64,000 nt of DNA from Candidatus Latescibacterota bacterium. GTDB lineage: Bacteria > Latescibacterota > UBA2968 > UBA8231. The stretch is from assembly GCA_022826515.1 (NCBI GenBank), contig JAJDUT010000021.1:1-64000 (forward strand), written 5' to 3'. Positions within the stretch are counted from its first letter, which is position 1, and each line of letters begins with the position of its first letter. A program made the translations under genes and the position numbers. Below the pieces are notes generated by a model. It saw only the letters and a list, made by a program, of their open reading frames with translations, was not told the DNA's origin and ran no database searches. Positions 50,521 through 58,831 of the stretch are shown here, in pieces.

Positions 50521-51510
50521 CTATGTCTTCGCCGCCATAATCTCAGCCGCCTCAATCTGATCCACTAGCGCGATTGAGTGAATCACGTCGCGAATGTCGG
50601 TGATCGGCTGCCGGTTTTCAACCACGCAATCAAGGAAGTGCTCGTGCATGGTCAAGACCCCCTCGTAGCGAGGCACGTCGTCTTCGGGTACGCCGTCGAT
50701 TTCCCAGCCGCCGAGAGTGCGCACTTGGTTGTCCTCGTGGATTTCGATTTCACTGGGAATTTTCATGTAGCAGCCAACGCCCACGCCGTGTAGCTCCGAG
50801 CGCAACACCCGCCCGCCAGAGGCGCGGTTGCCGAGCATCACGCCGGTCGCGCGATTGTCAAAGCGCACCAGCGCCGTGTAGTGGTTGAAGCCCTCGCCGC
50901 CGAATTTGTCTTGGTAGGCGGTAACTTCCACCGGCTCGCCGCCAGCCATGTAGCGCAGCAAATCGACGATGTGGACCAAGTCGTTCCACAAGGTCGTAGT
51001 AAACTCGTCGGCACCCTGCGGAAGCTGTTTGTTGAAGGTCGTCGTCGCCAGCGACACCGGACCTTTGGCCGCAACTAGGCCCATGGCCTCGCGGGTGACC
51101 GCGGTGTAGCGGCGCTGGAGGCCGACCATCACCCAGACGCCCTGACGCTCGGCAGCCGCCAAAATCGCCCGCGTCTCATCGCTGTTAGCTCCAGGCGGCT
51201 TTTCAATAAACAGGTGCTTGCCAGCAGCGATGCAATCGAGGGTCGGCTGCAAGAGCCACTTCTCGTTCATCACGCAATAGACAATGTCCGGGTCGATCTC
51301 GTCGAGCATGGCGCGGTGGTCTTGGTACGTGTGCGCAAAGCCGTACTTTGCGACCACTTGCTTGAGGCGCTCCTCATCCAATTCGCAAACCGCGGCCATC
51401 TCCACGCGGCTTCGACCCGAGCTCAGCCGAGGGTCGGCGAGGCGATGGACCGATGGATAGTGGGCGCTCTGCCCGCGCCCTCCCGCGCCGATAAATCCCG
51501 CTTTAAGCAT
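50521..51510 (-). CDS. Gfo/Idh/MocA-family oxidoreductase
   Basis: The 329-residue NAD(P)-dependent dehydrogenase has the Rossmann motif AGFIGAGGRGQSAHYP at its N-terminus, DIVYCVMNEKW and the family EKPPG motif (HLFIEKPPGANSDETRAI). LQRRYTAVTREAMG marks the start of the C-terminal beta-sheet domain. The ATG at 51510 overlaps the end of the upstream isomerase gene by 8 nt, and the longer frame to 51627 is not used. It probably oxidises a cyclitol or sugar in the same pathway as the isomerase. Confidence 0.85.
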   Translation of the reverse strand: MLKAGFIGAGGRGQSAHYPSVHRLADPRLSSGRSRVEMAAVCELDEERLKQVVAKYGFAHTYQDHRAMLDEIDPDIVYCVMNEKWLLQPTLDCIAAGKHLFIEKPPGANSDETRAILAAAERQGVWVMVGLQRRYTAVTREAMGLVAAKGPVSLATTTFNKQLPQGADEFTTTLWNDLVHIVDLLRYMAGGEPVEVTAYQDKFGGEGFNHYTALVRFDNRATGVMLGNRASGGRVLRSELHGVGVGCYMKIPSEIEIHEDNQVRTLGGWEIDGVPEDDVPRYEGVLTMHEHFLDCVVENRQPITDIRDVIHSIALVDQIEAAEIMAAKT

Positions 51511-52342
51511 GATCTTCCCCTTTCTGGCACAAAGCCGTAAAAAAGCGCACGTCAATCCGCGCCAAGTCGATGACGCTTTCCACTGGCTCGCCGCTGTACT
51601 CGCTGTGGAAGCTGACCGGGCCAGCAAAATCCAACCGCTTCAAGGTCGCGATCACGGCTGGCCAATCGACAAAGCCCTGTCCCATGCGCACGACGCCGGT
51701 AGTGGGATTACCCTGCTGCGTGATACTCAAGGGCCGCTGGCGAGCCAGATCCTTAAAAGCGACCAGACACAAGTGCGAGCGCACGATGTCGAGGGCCATG
51801 GCAATCGGCTCGCCGCACAGGGACAAGTGCCCAGGGTCGGCGAAGACGCCCACGTATTGCGGATCGCAGTCCTTGACGATGTTCATGGCGGCGCAGGCAT
51901 TGAGACCCATAGACGCGCCCGAATGATTGTGAATGACGGTCTTGACACCGTATTTTTCCGACAGTGCCTGAAACCCCTGCATAAAACCGCGCACCTCGTC
52001 TAACTGCGTCCAGTAGGGCGTATCCGGCTGCCAGTGCCAGTAGCCTAACTTGACGTGGGCCACACCAGCCTCGCCCAAGGCCGCGTAATACCTTTCCGCG
52101 TAGTCGATGTCCGGGCGGTTGAAGTCGCCCGGAGCCGTGACCAAGGGGATGCAAAGACCGGTGTCGGCAAAGCGGCGCGCAGCCTCCGGCAGAGCCGTGG
52201 CCACATTGTCCGGGTTGACCGGGTAGCCGTCGCGCACGCACAGGTCGGCCCCCTGCACGCCAATGGACTGCAAGGCGTCGATGAGTTGCGGGACATCGAG
52301 CCCCTCTAAATGCTTGGTAAATACGATATACGTCAGATCCAC
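51503..52342 (-). CDS. Sugar phosphate isomerase/epimerase (xylose isomerase-like TIM barrel)
   Basis: The 279-residue TIM-barrel protein shows the metal-binding pattern of the AP-endonuclease-2 family: VIHNHSG, YVGVFADPGHL and VSFHSEYSG. The start is a GTG at 52342 with AAAGGAG 8 nt upstream; an ATG-initiated version reaching 52501 would overlap the divergent gene and add a spurious hydrophobic stretch. It is the first gene of a two-gene operon with the oxidoreductase at 50521, an arrangement typical of inositol or keto-sugar catabolism. Confidence 0.82.
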   Translation of the reverse strand: MDLTYIVFTKHLEGLDVPQLIDALQSIGVQGADLCVRDGYPVNPDNVATALPEAARRFADTGLCIPLVTAPGDFNRPDIDYAERYYAALGEAGVAHVKLGYWHWQPDTPYWTQLDEVRGFMQGFQALSEKYGVKTVIHNHSGASMGLNACAAMNIVKDCDPQYVGVFADPGHLSLCGEPIAMALDIVRSHLCLVAFKDLARQRPLSITQQGNPTTGVVRMGQGFVDWPAVIATLKRLDFAGPVSFHSEYSGEPVESVIDLARIDVRFFTALCQKGEDHA

Positions 52343-52439
52343 GAGGTGCGCTCCTTTCTCTATATTTGTTTGACAAAGCGAGGTAAGGGTATCAAAATAT
52401 CGGCCAAGTGCCAACGACTTAAACGGAGCAAATCGAATT

Positions 52440-53372
52440 ATGGAAGCAATTAAGATGAATCCCAGTCCGGCAATTAAAGTCCCCAAGCCGCTCACCCCCA
52501 CCCAAGTGCAGTCCTTTATCGACGATGGCTATCTCGTCGTGCCGGGCCTGATGGAAGAATCCGAACTCGACGAACTCAAACGCGACCTCGTAGAAGTAGC
52601 GCGCGGCCGCTACGAGTGCGATAACATCGAGCCGGTCGATCCCACCATGAGCGACCAGGCAGTGCTGGAGAGCATCCTCTGCATCCACCAGCCGCACTAC
52701 GTCAGTCCGGTCATCGAAAAGTACGTCCGCCATCCCAAAATCTGCGGTGCCCTGAGCCAGATCACCGCCGCGCACCTGCCCTTTTGGGACGGCAGCGTCA
52801 AGTGCATGCAGTCCATGTACTTCGTCAAGCCGCCCAACTTCCAGGGGCAGGCTTGGCACCAAGACGAGATCTACATCCCCACGCGGGATCGCTCGCTAAT
52901 CGGCGCGTGGATCGCTGTGGACGACGCCACCGTGGAAAACGGCTGCCTGTACGTCATTCCGGGATCGCACCGACCCGGGTACCTCTACCCGCAGCGGTCC
53001 CACGAAAATCCAGACGAGTTCGACTTCGCGCCCGAAAGCTACGGCTTTGACGAGAGCGTCGAGATCCCGGTTGAAGTGGAGGCCGGTGCCCTCGTGTTCT
53101 TCAACGGCTATCTCCTCCACCGCTCGTACAAAAACCGAGGCGACACCTATCGCCGCGTCTTGGTCAACCACTACTGCAACGCCTGGAGCCTGTTGCCTTG
53201 GAGCATTGAAGAAGGCGAGTCGCCCGCCCGCGCTGACCGGCGCAACATCGTGCCCGTGGCCGGCACCGACCCCTACGCCTGGAAGGGCTATCAAACGCCA
53301 GCCAAGTCCGTGGGACTGCGGCATTGCAAAGCCATCGACGAGGTCCACGCCGCCCGCGAGGAACACGCATAG
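52440..53372 (+). CDS. Phytanoyl-CoA dioxygenase (PhyH) family protein
   Basis: The 310-residue Fe(II)/2-oxoglutarate-dependent oxygenase has the iron-binding HxD as His140/Asp142 (AWHQDEIYIP) and the distal His227 (YLLHRSYKNRG). A 2-oxoglutarate-binding Arg lies shortly after (RRVLVNHY). GCLYVIPGSHRPG is diagnostic of the family. It is divergent from the isomerase across a 97-bp spacer and is followed by an oxidoreductase 15 nt downstream. PhyH enzymes of this group hydroxylate small molecules; the substrate is unknown. Confidence 0.88.
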   Translation: MEAIKMNPSPAIKVPKPLTPTQVQSFIDDGYLVVPGLMEESELDELKRDLVEVARGRYECDNIEPVDPTMSDQAVLESILCIHQPHYVSPVIEKYVRHPKICGALSQITAAHLPFWDGSVKCMQSMYFVKPPNFQGQAWHQDEIYIPTRDRSLIGAWIAVDDATVENGCLYVIPGSHRPGYLYPQRSHENPDEFDFAPESYGFDESVEIPVEVEAGALVFFNGYLLHRSYKNRGDTYRRVLVNHYCNAWSLLPWSIEEGESPARADRRNIVPVAGTDPYAWKGYQTPAKSVGLRHCKAIDEVHAAREEHA

Positions 53373-53387
53373 AAAAGAGAGGCGGCT

Positions 53388-54614
53388 TTGGACAAAATAA
53401 GACTGGCATTAGTCGGCTGCGGAGGTATGGGAACGCGGCACCTATACGGCTTAGCAACACTCGCCAAAACTCCGTTTGACAATGTAGAGCTAGTCGCCGT
53501 ATGCGACATCCAGCGCGACAACGCCGAACTAGCGGCCACAGAAGCCGAAAAGCTCGTGGGCCAGCGGCCCGCTGTGTTCACCGACCTTGAAACCATGCAC
53601 CGCGAAGTCCCCGACCTCATGGCCGTGGATGTCGTGGTGGACCCGTCGGTGCATCACGCCGTGGTCTGCCAAGCCCTCGATCTGGGGCTACACGTGATGG
53701 TAGAAAAGCCCATGGCCATTACCGTCAAGGGCTGCCAGCAGATGATCGAGGCCGCCGAGCGCAACCAGCGCATCCTGTCGGTGGCGGAAAATTTTCGCCG
53801 CGATCCCTCGTCGCGGCTGGTGCATCACCTGCTGGAGCAAGGGGCCATTGGCCGCCCCTACATGGCGATCTTCCACTCGCTAGCTCCGCATCGCGAGGTA
53901 TTCATCACACCTTGGCGGCACATGAAGGATCGGGGCGGGCTGCTGTTGGATCTGGGCGTCCATTTCACCGACATGATTCGCTATCAGCTCGGAGACATCA
54001 AGGAAGCCTACGGGGCCGTCGAGTTAGCCTCGCCCGTGCGCCACAAGCCCGAGGCCGTCAACTCGCCCTATGAGTTTTACCAAACCCGCTTCGCCGAGAT
54101 GGAGCAGCAAGTCGAAGCCACGGCCGAAGACACCTCTATGGCGATGTTTCGGATGGAGAGCGGCCTCGCGGTCAACTGGGTGGTGGGCCTGGGAGGCTAC
54201 GGCTCTTGCGGCGGCGAGGTCATCTTCGGGTCCGAGGGCATAATGCAGGGGTTTGGCACGCGTGGCGCTAGGGCGTGCTTGCAACGGGCCGACGGCACAA
54301 CGCTCGACCACGCTGCGCTCGTGGCTGGCGCAGAAGCATTCGCCCTAGAGCCACTGGCCGAGCACTTTTTCCCCGCGCGAGTCGCCGACCAAGATATCGA
54401 CTGGAAACTATTGGCGCTAGAGTACTTTGAACTAGCCGAGGCCATTCTCAACGGGCGGGAAATCGAAGTGAATGGAACGGAGGGCCTAAAAGACGTGGCC
54501 GCAGTGTACGCGATTTTCGAATCGAGCCGGTTAGGTCGGACGGTGCAGCTCAGCGAGGTAGAAAGCGGAGCCGTCTATGAGTACCAAGCCGAGATCGACG
54601 CGGCAGTGCGCTGA
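53388..54614 (+). CDS. Gfo/Idh/MocA-family oxidoreductase
   Basis: The 408-residue dehydrogenase has the Rossmann motif LALVGCGGMGTRHLYG, VVDPSVHHAVVCQAL and the EKP motif (VEKPMAITVKGCQQMI). An internal SVAENFRRDPSSRL and a long C-terminal domain follow. It starts with TTG at 53388, with GAGAGG upstream; the next in-frame ATG would cut into the nucleotide-binding fold. It is co-transcribed with the PhyH gene. The paired dioxygenase and dehydrogenase suggest consecutive oxidation steps on one compound. Confidence 0.85.
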   Translation: MDKIRLALVGCGGMGTRHLYGLATLAKTPFDNVELVAVCDIQRDNAELAATEAEKLVGQRPAVFTDLETMHREVPDLMAVDVVVDPSVHHAVVCQALDLGLHVMVEKPMAITVKGCQQMIEAAERNQRILSVAENFRRDPSSRLVHHLLEQGAIGRPYMAIFHSLAPHREVFITPWRHMKDRGGLLLDLGVHFTDMIRYQLGDIKEAYGAVELASPVRHKPEAVNSPYEFYQTRFAEMEQQVEATAEDTSMAMFRMESGLAVNWVVGLGGYGSCGGEVIFGSEGIMQGFGTRGARACLQRADGTTLDHAALVAGAEAFALEPLAEHFFPARVADQDIDWKLLALEYFELAEAILNGREIEVNGTEGLKDVAAVYAIFESSRLGRTVQLSEVESGAVYEYQAEIDAAVR

Positions 54615-54666
54615 CGTATAGTCTCTCGTCGGATCTGCCAACCACAGGGTCGCCCGTCGATGAAAT

Positions 54667-54826
54667 TCAATCCTCATCCAGACCGATAGGCAAAGACCGA
54701 ATGCGTATGCGGTCTCCCTCCAATACCACAATACTGCCCTGCAACAGTGCTTCCTCAAAACGGTCCAGATTGGTCAGTAGAAGCCGGAGTTGCTGTTCCG
54801 GCCAGCGGGTCGTGTTGCGCCGCATA
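54667..54826 (-). pseudogene. C-terminal remnant of a DUF5615 PIN-like toxin
   Basis: In the frame one base off the DUF433 gene, the minus strand reads [19 protein letters not shown], then [18 protein letters not shown] and SLPIGLDED, ending at 54667. This is the typical end of DUF5615 PIN-like toxins, which are encoded directly after DUF433 antitoxins. The N-terminal catalytic part is gone. A deletion has fused the antitoxin gene to the toxin's last 50 codons out of frame. Confidence 0.6.
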
Positions 54827-55003
54827 GTTCAGTGCTTGGCGAATATCATCCGGTTCTAGGTCGGGATAGGCTCGGAGAATTTCCTGTTGGCTCATATTCT
54901 CGGCAACCATTCCCACGATGGTCGCCACCGGGATACGCAGTCCCCGAATACAGGGGATACCCCCCATTTGGGCCGGGTTTACTGTGATGCGCGTATATCT
55001 CAT
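54755..55003 (-). CDS. DUF433 antitoxin-like protein with altered C-terminus
   Basis: The 82-residue protein has DUF433 features: [20 protein letters not shown], then [26 protein letters not shown]. The first 60 residues are normal. The last about 20 ([20 protein letters not shown]) are an out-of-frame reading of the downstream toxin remnant. It therefore looks like a leftover antitoxin whose partner was deleted. It may still bind DNA. Compare the intact orphan DUF433 at 17934. Confidence 0.7.
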   Translation of the reverse strand: MRYTRITVNPAQMGGIPCIRGLRIPVATIVGMVAENMSQQEILRAYPDLEPDDIRQALNYAAQHDPLAGTATPASTDQSGPF

Positions 55004-55103
55004 AAGGCTCCTAGCTCGTGTTTTGTCAACTTGAGCTCGCTAGAACTTCCAAGACGACACCCTAAGCGTCAACAGCATCCTCTTGACATCGGCTTATTGC
55101 GGT

Positions 55104-56261
55104 TCACCAAAGACGTTCTTTAACCTCGTCAAAGAACGTCTTAAAGGAACCTGAAGCGGCGTGCTCCCAACGGTCGAAGGTCGCTTGCAGCGCTTCTGGC
55201 CAACGCTCTTTGGGCAGATTTTGCACCGCTAAGCAGACATAATAGGCATCGGTCAACGCCAAGCCGCGCCGTCCATCCACGAGAGCTTGCTCCATGCGCT
55301 CGACAAACGGAGCCACTTCGGGCAAGGCTTCTATGCACTTTGCCTTTTGAATGACAAAGTTGGCCAAGTGATTGACCATGCTGCGGCTAAAGTCGTGCTG
55401 CTTTGCCGTGCCGGATACGTCGTCGAGGTCCAGCTCTCCCCTGTGATACAATTCCAACAACTGCTGGGTGATCGTGCGTTGCTTGGCACCAAGGGTCGCT
55501 TGCCGCGCGCTGCGCAAACCGCTGGTGAGAGCCGACATGTCGTGGCAGCAGTTGAGCCAGCGTGCGCCTTTGGCGACCACGCGGCGCATGGACTCGCCCG
55601 GGCCGACGGCCGTGCCCATAGCCTTGCCTGTGGCCGCGCAAGCTGCCCCCACGCGGTCAAAGGCCGCCAGCACGCGCTCGTGGTCTATGTGGGGGATTCC
55701 CTCGCGCTCGACGCCGTAGCTGTGCGCCAAGTCGCTCGGCCCCACGAAGAGCAGGTCGATCCCTTCGATTGCGGCAATCGCTTCTACTTCCTCCACGCCC
55801 TCGGCGTCTTCGATCATCACGCCCAGTATAGTCTCGGCATCGGCCCTGCCCATGTACTCGGTGGGATCCAGCGTCCCGTAGTCCGAATCCCGGCCACAGC
55901 CCAAGCCGCGCAAGCCCAGCGGCCGAAACTTGGCCATCTGCACAAAAGCCCGCGCTTCATCCGCGCTCTTGCAATGGGGCCAAACCAATCCCCCGGCCCC
56001 TAACTCCAGCGGCTTAATCACTTGATTGTACGGCCCCTTGGGGATGCGGACCACCGTATCGACCCCCGTGGCCCGCGCCGCCAAAATTAGCTGCGACAGC
56101 CCGTCTAGCCCGAGATGGGAATGCTCCATGTCGATCCAGACGCAGCCAAAGCCCGCTTGCGCCGCCAACTCAACTACGACCGGGTCGAAGATCCGATTGA
56201 TTTCGACAATCTCCACCGTCGCCCCCCCGAGCAGGGCGGCCTTGGTCTGATTGGTTTTCAC
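55104..56261 (-). CDS. HpcH/HpaI aldolase family protein with extra C-terminal domain
   Basis: The 385-residue protein has a class II aldolase core in residues 1-265. His47 in IDMEHSHLGLD, Arg72 in VVRIPKGP, Glu151 in MIEDAEGVEEVEAI and Asp177 in FVGPSDLAHS match the metal and substrate residues of HpaI-type aldolases. The family is normally about 250-270 residues. Here a further 120 residues follow (from about TITQQLLELYHRGELDLDD), helical, with no recognised domain. It should cleave or form 4-hydroxy-2-oxo acids with pyruvate as one partner. It is divergent from the transaldolase-like gene. Confidence 0.8.
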   Translation of the reverse strand: MKTNQTKAALLGGATVEIVEINRIFDPVVVELAAQAGFGCVWIDMEHSHLGLDGLSQLILAARATGVDTVVRIPKGPYNQVIKPLELGAGGLVWPHCKSADEARAFVQMAKFRPLGLRGLGCGRDSDYGTLDPTEYMGRADAETILGVMIEDAEGVEEVEAIAAIEGIDLLFVGPSDLAHSYGVEREGIPHIDHERVLAAFDRVGAACAATGKAMGTAVGPGESMRRVVAKGARWLNCCHDMSALTSGLRSARQATLGAKQRTITQQLLELYHRGELDLDDVSGTAKQHDFSRSMVNHLANFVIQKAKCIEALPEVAPFVERMEQALVDGRRGLALTDAYYVCLAVQNLPKERWPEALQATFDRWEHAASGSFKTFFDEVKERLW

Positions 56262-56357
56262 GGACTCTCCTTTCTTCTACCTACTCGCTTTCGCCGCGCG
56301 ATTTCTCTATATTCGCCCACCTGTCAACGCCCATTGTAAAATCACAGGAGACCTATT

Positions 56358-57089
56358 ATGGCAGCAAGTGGACCCGTTCCCACCGCCCGCGCCCAAGGCC
56401 GTGGCCCCACCATCTGGCTGGCTGGCTCGCCCGACGAACTCAAGGAGTGGATGCCCCTGGGGATCGCCGGAATCGTCACCAATACGGTGGTGCTCAACCA
56501 ATACGCCAAACAATACGGCTCGGTCATCAGCCTGATAGAGCAATATCTCAAGCTCACCGACAAGCCTGTGGTGATGGAAATCGACGGCCATTCCGTTGAA
56601 GAGCTGTTAGAAGTCGGGCAAGTTTTTACCAACATGTCGGAGCAAATCATCCTCAAAATCCCCTGCAACGTCAACGGACTCAAGGCATTTAGCATCCTCA
56701 AGGATCAAGGCGTCGAGACCTTCTGCACCACGGTGTTCTCGCTGACGCAAGCCGTGGCCGTCGCCCAAGCCGGAGTGAACCACATCCTACCGTTCTGCGA
56801 GCCGGTCAAGGAAGTAGGCGGCGACCCAACCAAGCTGATCCGCGAATGCGCCCAGGTGTTCAGCGGCTGGGGGCAGCGTCCCTTCATCATGGCCGCCCTC
56901 ATCCGCTCGGTGGAAACCGCTCACGCCGCCTTCCGCGACGGGGCCGACGAACTCGTCACCATGTGGACGGTGTACCGCGACATGATGGATCACCCGCTAA
57001 CCGCGCAGTGGAACAAGACCTTTATGGACGAGTGGGTCGATATGCACCAGAGCGGCTTGTTGGAGGGCGTGCCGGTGCGCTCCGATTGA
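56358..57089 (+). CDS. Transaldolase/fructose-6-phosphate aldolase-like protein
   Basis: The 243-residue protein resembles the small transaldolase (FSA/TalC) group. The Schiff-base lysine is Lys100 in QIILKIPCNVNGLKAFSIL. FCTTVFSLTQAVAVAQAGVNHILPF matches the strand after it, where FSA proteins have a Thr/Ser-rich TAVYS-like segment. AGGAG-like AGGAGA precedes the ATG at 56358. It starts about 96 bp from the divergent aldolase gene and converges on the aldolase at 57098 with 8 nt between stops. It likely performs aldol chemistry on a sugar or keto-acid. Confidence 0.78.
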   Translation: MAASGPVPTARAQGRGPTIWLAGSPDELKEWMPLGIAGIVTNTVVLNQYAKQYGSVISLIEQYLKLTDKPVVMEIDGHSVEELLEVGQVFTNMSEQIILKIPCNVNGLKAFSILKDQGVETFCTTVFSLTQAVAVAQAGVNHILPFCEPVKEVGGDPTKLIRECAQVFSGWGQRPFIMAALIRSVETAHAAFRDGADELVTMWTVYRDMMDHPLTAQWNKTFMDEWVDMHQSGLLEGVPVRSD

Positions 57090-57097
57090 CCGCGTCC

Positions 57098-57883
57098 TCA
57101 CTCGCGCTCAGTCGGGATCTGGCACAGCAATTCGCTCCAAGCCGCGCCCAGATTCATCACGTCCCCGCCGCAGATTACCAAGTCGCAGCCCGCATCCATC
57201 GCGGCCGTAAGCAGTGGCCCGGGCAAGGTGAAGATGCCGCTCAGCTTGCCGACGGCCCGCGCCTTGGCTAAACACGAGAGCACGGCCTCGCGCAGACGAG
57301 GATCGCCCATCTGGCCGGTGCAGCCCATATCGACCGCTAGGTCCCCCGGCCCCATGAAGATCCCAGCGAGGCCCTCCACGGCGAGTATCTCATCGACATT
57401 CGCCACGGCCTCCACGGTCTCGATCTGGACAAAAAGGTGGGTGCGCGCATTGGCGCGGGCCAAGACATCGGGCAGGTTCTCCATACCAAAACCCATGCCG
57501 CGCGTGCGCACATTAAAGCCGCGTCGGCCCAACGGCGGGTACTTGCCCACCTCGACGATGCGGCGCGCATACTCCGCATCATCTACCATCGGGACGAGAA
57601 TGATCCGCGCTCCGATTTCGAGTGCCCGCAGCACGTGGTGGCGCTCGCCATCGGGCAGGCGAATCAGCGGAAAAATGCCGCCGGCCTCCGCGGCCAAGCA
57701 CAAGGTCTCAGCCCGTTCAAAGCCGACCGGACCGTGCTCGCTTTCGATCCACACCGCTTCAAAACCTACCTGCGCCGCCAGCGAGACGAGCAGGGGCGAG
57801 GCGCTGTTGACAGTGACGCCGCGTATCCGCCGCGGGCGACCGTCCTGATCTAAGAATACGTCGTCGGTGATTTTTAAGGTCAT
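57098..57883 (-). CDS. HpcH/HpaI aldolase family protein
   Basis: The 261-residue protein is of standard length. His50 in IESEHGPVGFE, Arg75 in PLIRLPDGE, Glu155 in VQIETVEAVANVDEIL and Asp181 in FMGPGDLAVDMG are the metal and substrate residues of the family. The first about 20 residues are an added N-terminal strand. The ATG at 57883 lies just before KITDDVFL; upstream codons are unsupported. It differs from the extended aldolase at 55104, so each probably has a different substrate. Confidence 0.82.
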   Translation of the reverse strand: MTLKITDDVFLDQDGRPRRIRGVTVNSASPLLVSLAAQVGFEAVWIESEHGPVGFERAETLCLAAEAGGIFPLIRLPDGERHHVLRALEIGARIILVPMVDDAEYARRIVEVGKYPPLGRRGFNVRTRGMGFGMENLPDVLARANARTHLFVQIETVEAVANVDEILAVEGLAGIFMGPGDLAVDMGCTGQMGDPRLREAVLSCLAKARAVGKLSGIFTLPGPLLTAAMDAGCDLVICGGDVMNLGAAWSELLCQIPTERE

Positions 57884-57959
57884 GGGAATCGTTTCTCTTG
57901 TTTGGAGCCGCTTTAATGTAGCCTTATTTTTCTCGCGTCCCAACCTTCCACCGTAGAGC

Positions 57960-57989
57960 TTCTGCGCTCATCTGCGTTATCTGCGGATA
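57960..57989 (+). repeat. ATCTGCG-type dispersed repeat
   Basis: TTCTGCGCTCATCTGCG followed by TTATCTGCGGAT matches 45101-45124 and the reverse strand of 24106-24131. It lies in the divergent spacer between the aldolase and the gene at 58037. Confidence 0.45.
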
Positions 57990-58006
57990 CTTTTGCCACC
58001 GGGGAC

Positions 58007-58020
58007 TTTCAGACAGCTTC
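58007..58020. repeat. Solo IS5-like terminal sequence
   Basis: TTTCAGACAGCTTC matches the right end of the IS5-like element at 23567 (TTTTCAGACGGCTTC) with one mismatch and no partner end nearby. It may be a remnant of an excised or deleted element. Confidence 0.3.
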
Positions 58021-58036
58021 CAAAGGAGGCGCTATT

Positions 58037-58741
58037 GTGACACCACTAGACTACGGGCGATCATTTCTAATCGGCAATGCCCCGGAAAACGAAGTGCGGT
58101 TTTGGGTCGAGTCGCGGACGCGCATCATCGACCAAGCCTCCGGCCAAAGCGAGGACTACGTGCAGGTGGGGTCGTGCAAGAGCGAGCACACCTTTGCCAA
58201 AGACAATCTTCTGCACGAAGACAACTACGACTTCCTGCCCGTCTTTGGCCCAGAGTGGTCGGTCGTCTATCGGCGTCACGCCAACCTACGCGACAGCTAT
58301 CGGGAAATACGCCGCTCAGCGGAGTGGTGGAACGGACAGCAGTATCATTTGATTGTCGGAAGTGATGTGGAGGAACTGACCAGCGATGCGGCAGTGCGCG
58401 AAGCAACCTACGACTCAGTGCCAATCGTCGCGCAGACCCAAGTGCGGAACGAGGAAATCGGGTTACAGGCGATCATGGAGTGCCCAGTCAAAACCATGAA
58501 CACCAACCGCGCCAACGATATTTACCAAGTCGATACCGGCCCGATGGCCTTCCCCGACCTGAGCCAGCGCCACGCCCGCCACGTCGATTCTCTATCCCTA
58601 GCCTTTGTGGTCTTCAATGCCCCGCACTTTGCCGACTTCGTCCTCGAAGCACCGACCCGCGTAGGCGACGAGCAGGTGTATCACTATTCCAAGCTAGTGT
58701 CCCTAGCGGCAGTAAACAGGCTCTACGCGGTGCGATCTTAG
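58037..58741 (+). CDS. Unrecognised 234-residue protein
   Basis: I do not recognise a domain. The protein is soluble with no signal peptide, rich in Asp, Glu and aromatic residues. Distinctive segments are NEVRFWVESRTRII, PVFGPEWSVVYRRHA and ECPVKTMNTNRANDIYQVD, the last with several conserved-looking polar residues. The repeated aromatic/acidic pattern suggests an all-beta jelly-roll or cupin-like fold, which is a guess. The start is a GTG at 58037 with AAAGGAGG upstream. It precedes an oxidoreductase gene after an AT-rich repeat, so a role in the same catabolic unit is possible. Confidence 0.7.
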   Translation: MTPLDYGRSFLIGNAPENEVRFWVESRTRIIDQASGQSEDYVQVGSCKSEHTFAKDNLLHEDNYDFLPVFGPEWSVVYRRHANLRDSYREIRRSAEWWNGQQYHLIVGSDVEELTSDAAVREATYDSVPIVAQTQVRNEEIGLQAIMECPVKTMNTNRANDIYQVDTGPMAFPDLSQRHARHVDSLSLAFVVFNAPHFADFVLEAPTRVGDEQVYHYSKLVSLAAVNRLYAVRS

Positions 58742-58821
58742 AATTAAAAATTAAAAATTAGGAATTAGGAATTGCGAAGAGATAATTTTTAATTCTTAAT
58801 TCCTAATTCCCAATTGCTCAA
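58741..58821. repeat. AT-rich inverted-repeat spacer
   Basis: GAATTAAAAATT, AAAAATTAGGAATTAGGAATT and then TAATTCTTAATTCCTAATTC can fold into a long AT-rich hairpin between the unknown gene and the oxidoreductase gene. The composition is unlike its GC-rich surroundings. It could be a terminator-like or mobile repeat. Confidence 0.55.
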
Positions 58822-58831
58822 AGGAGGCATC

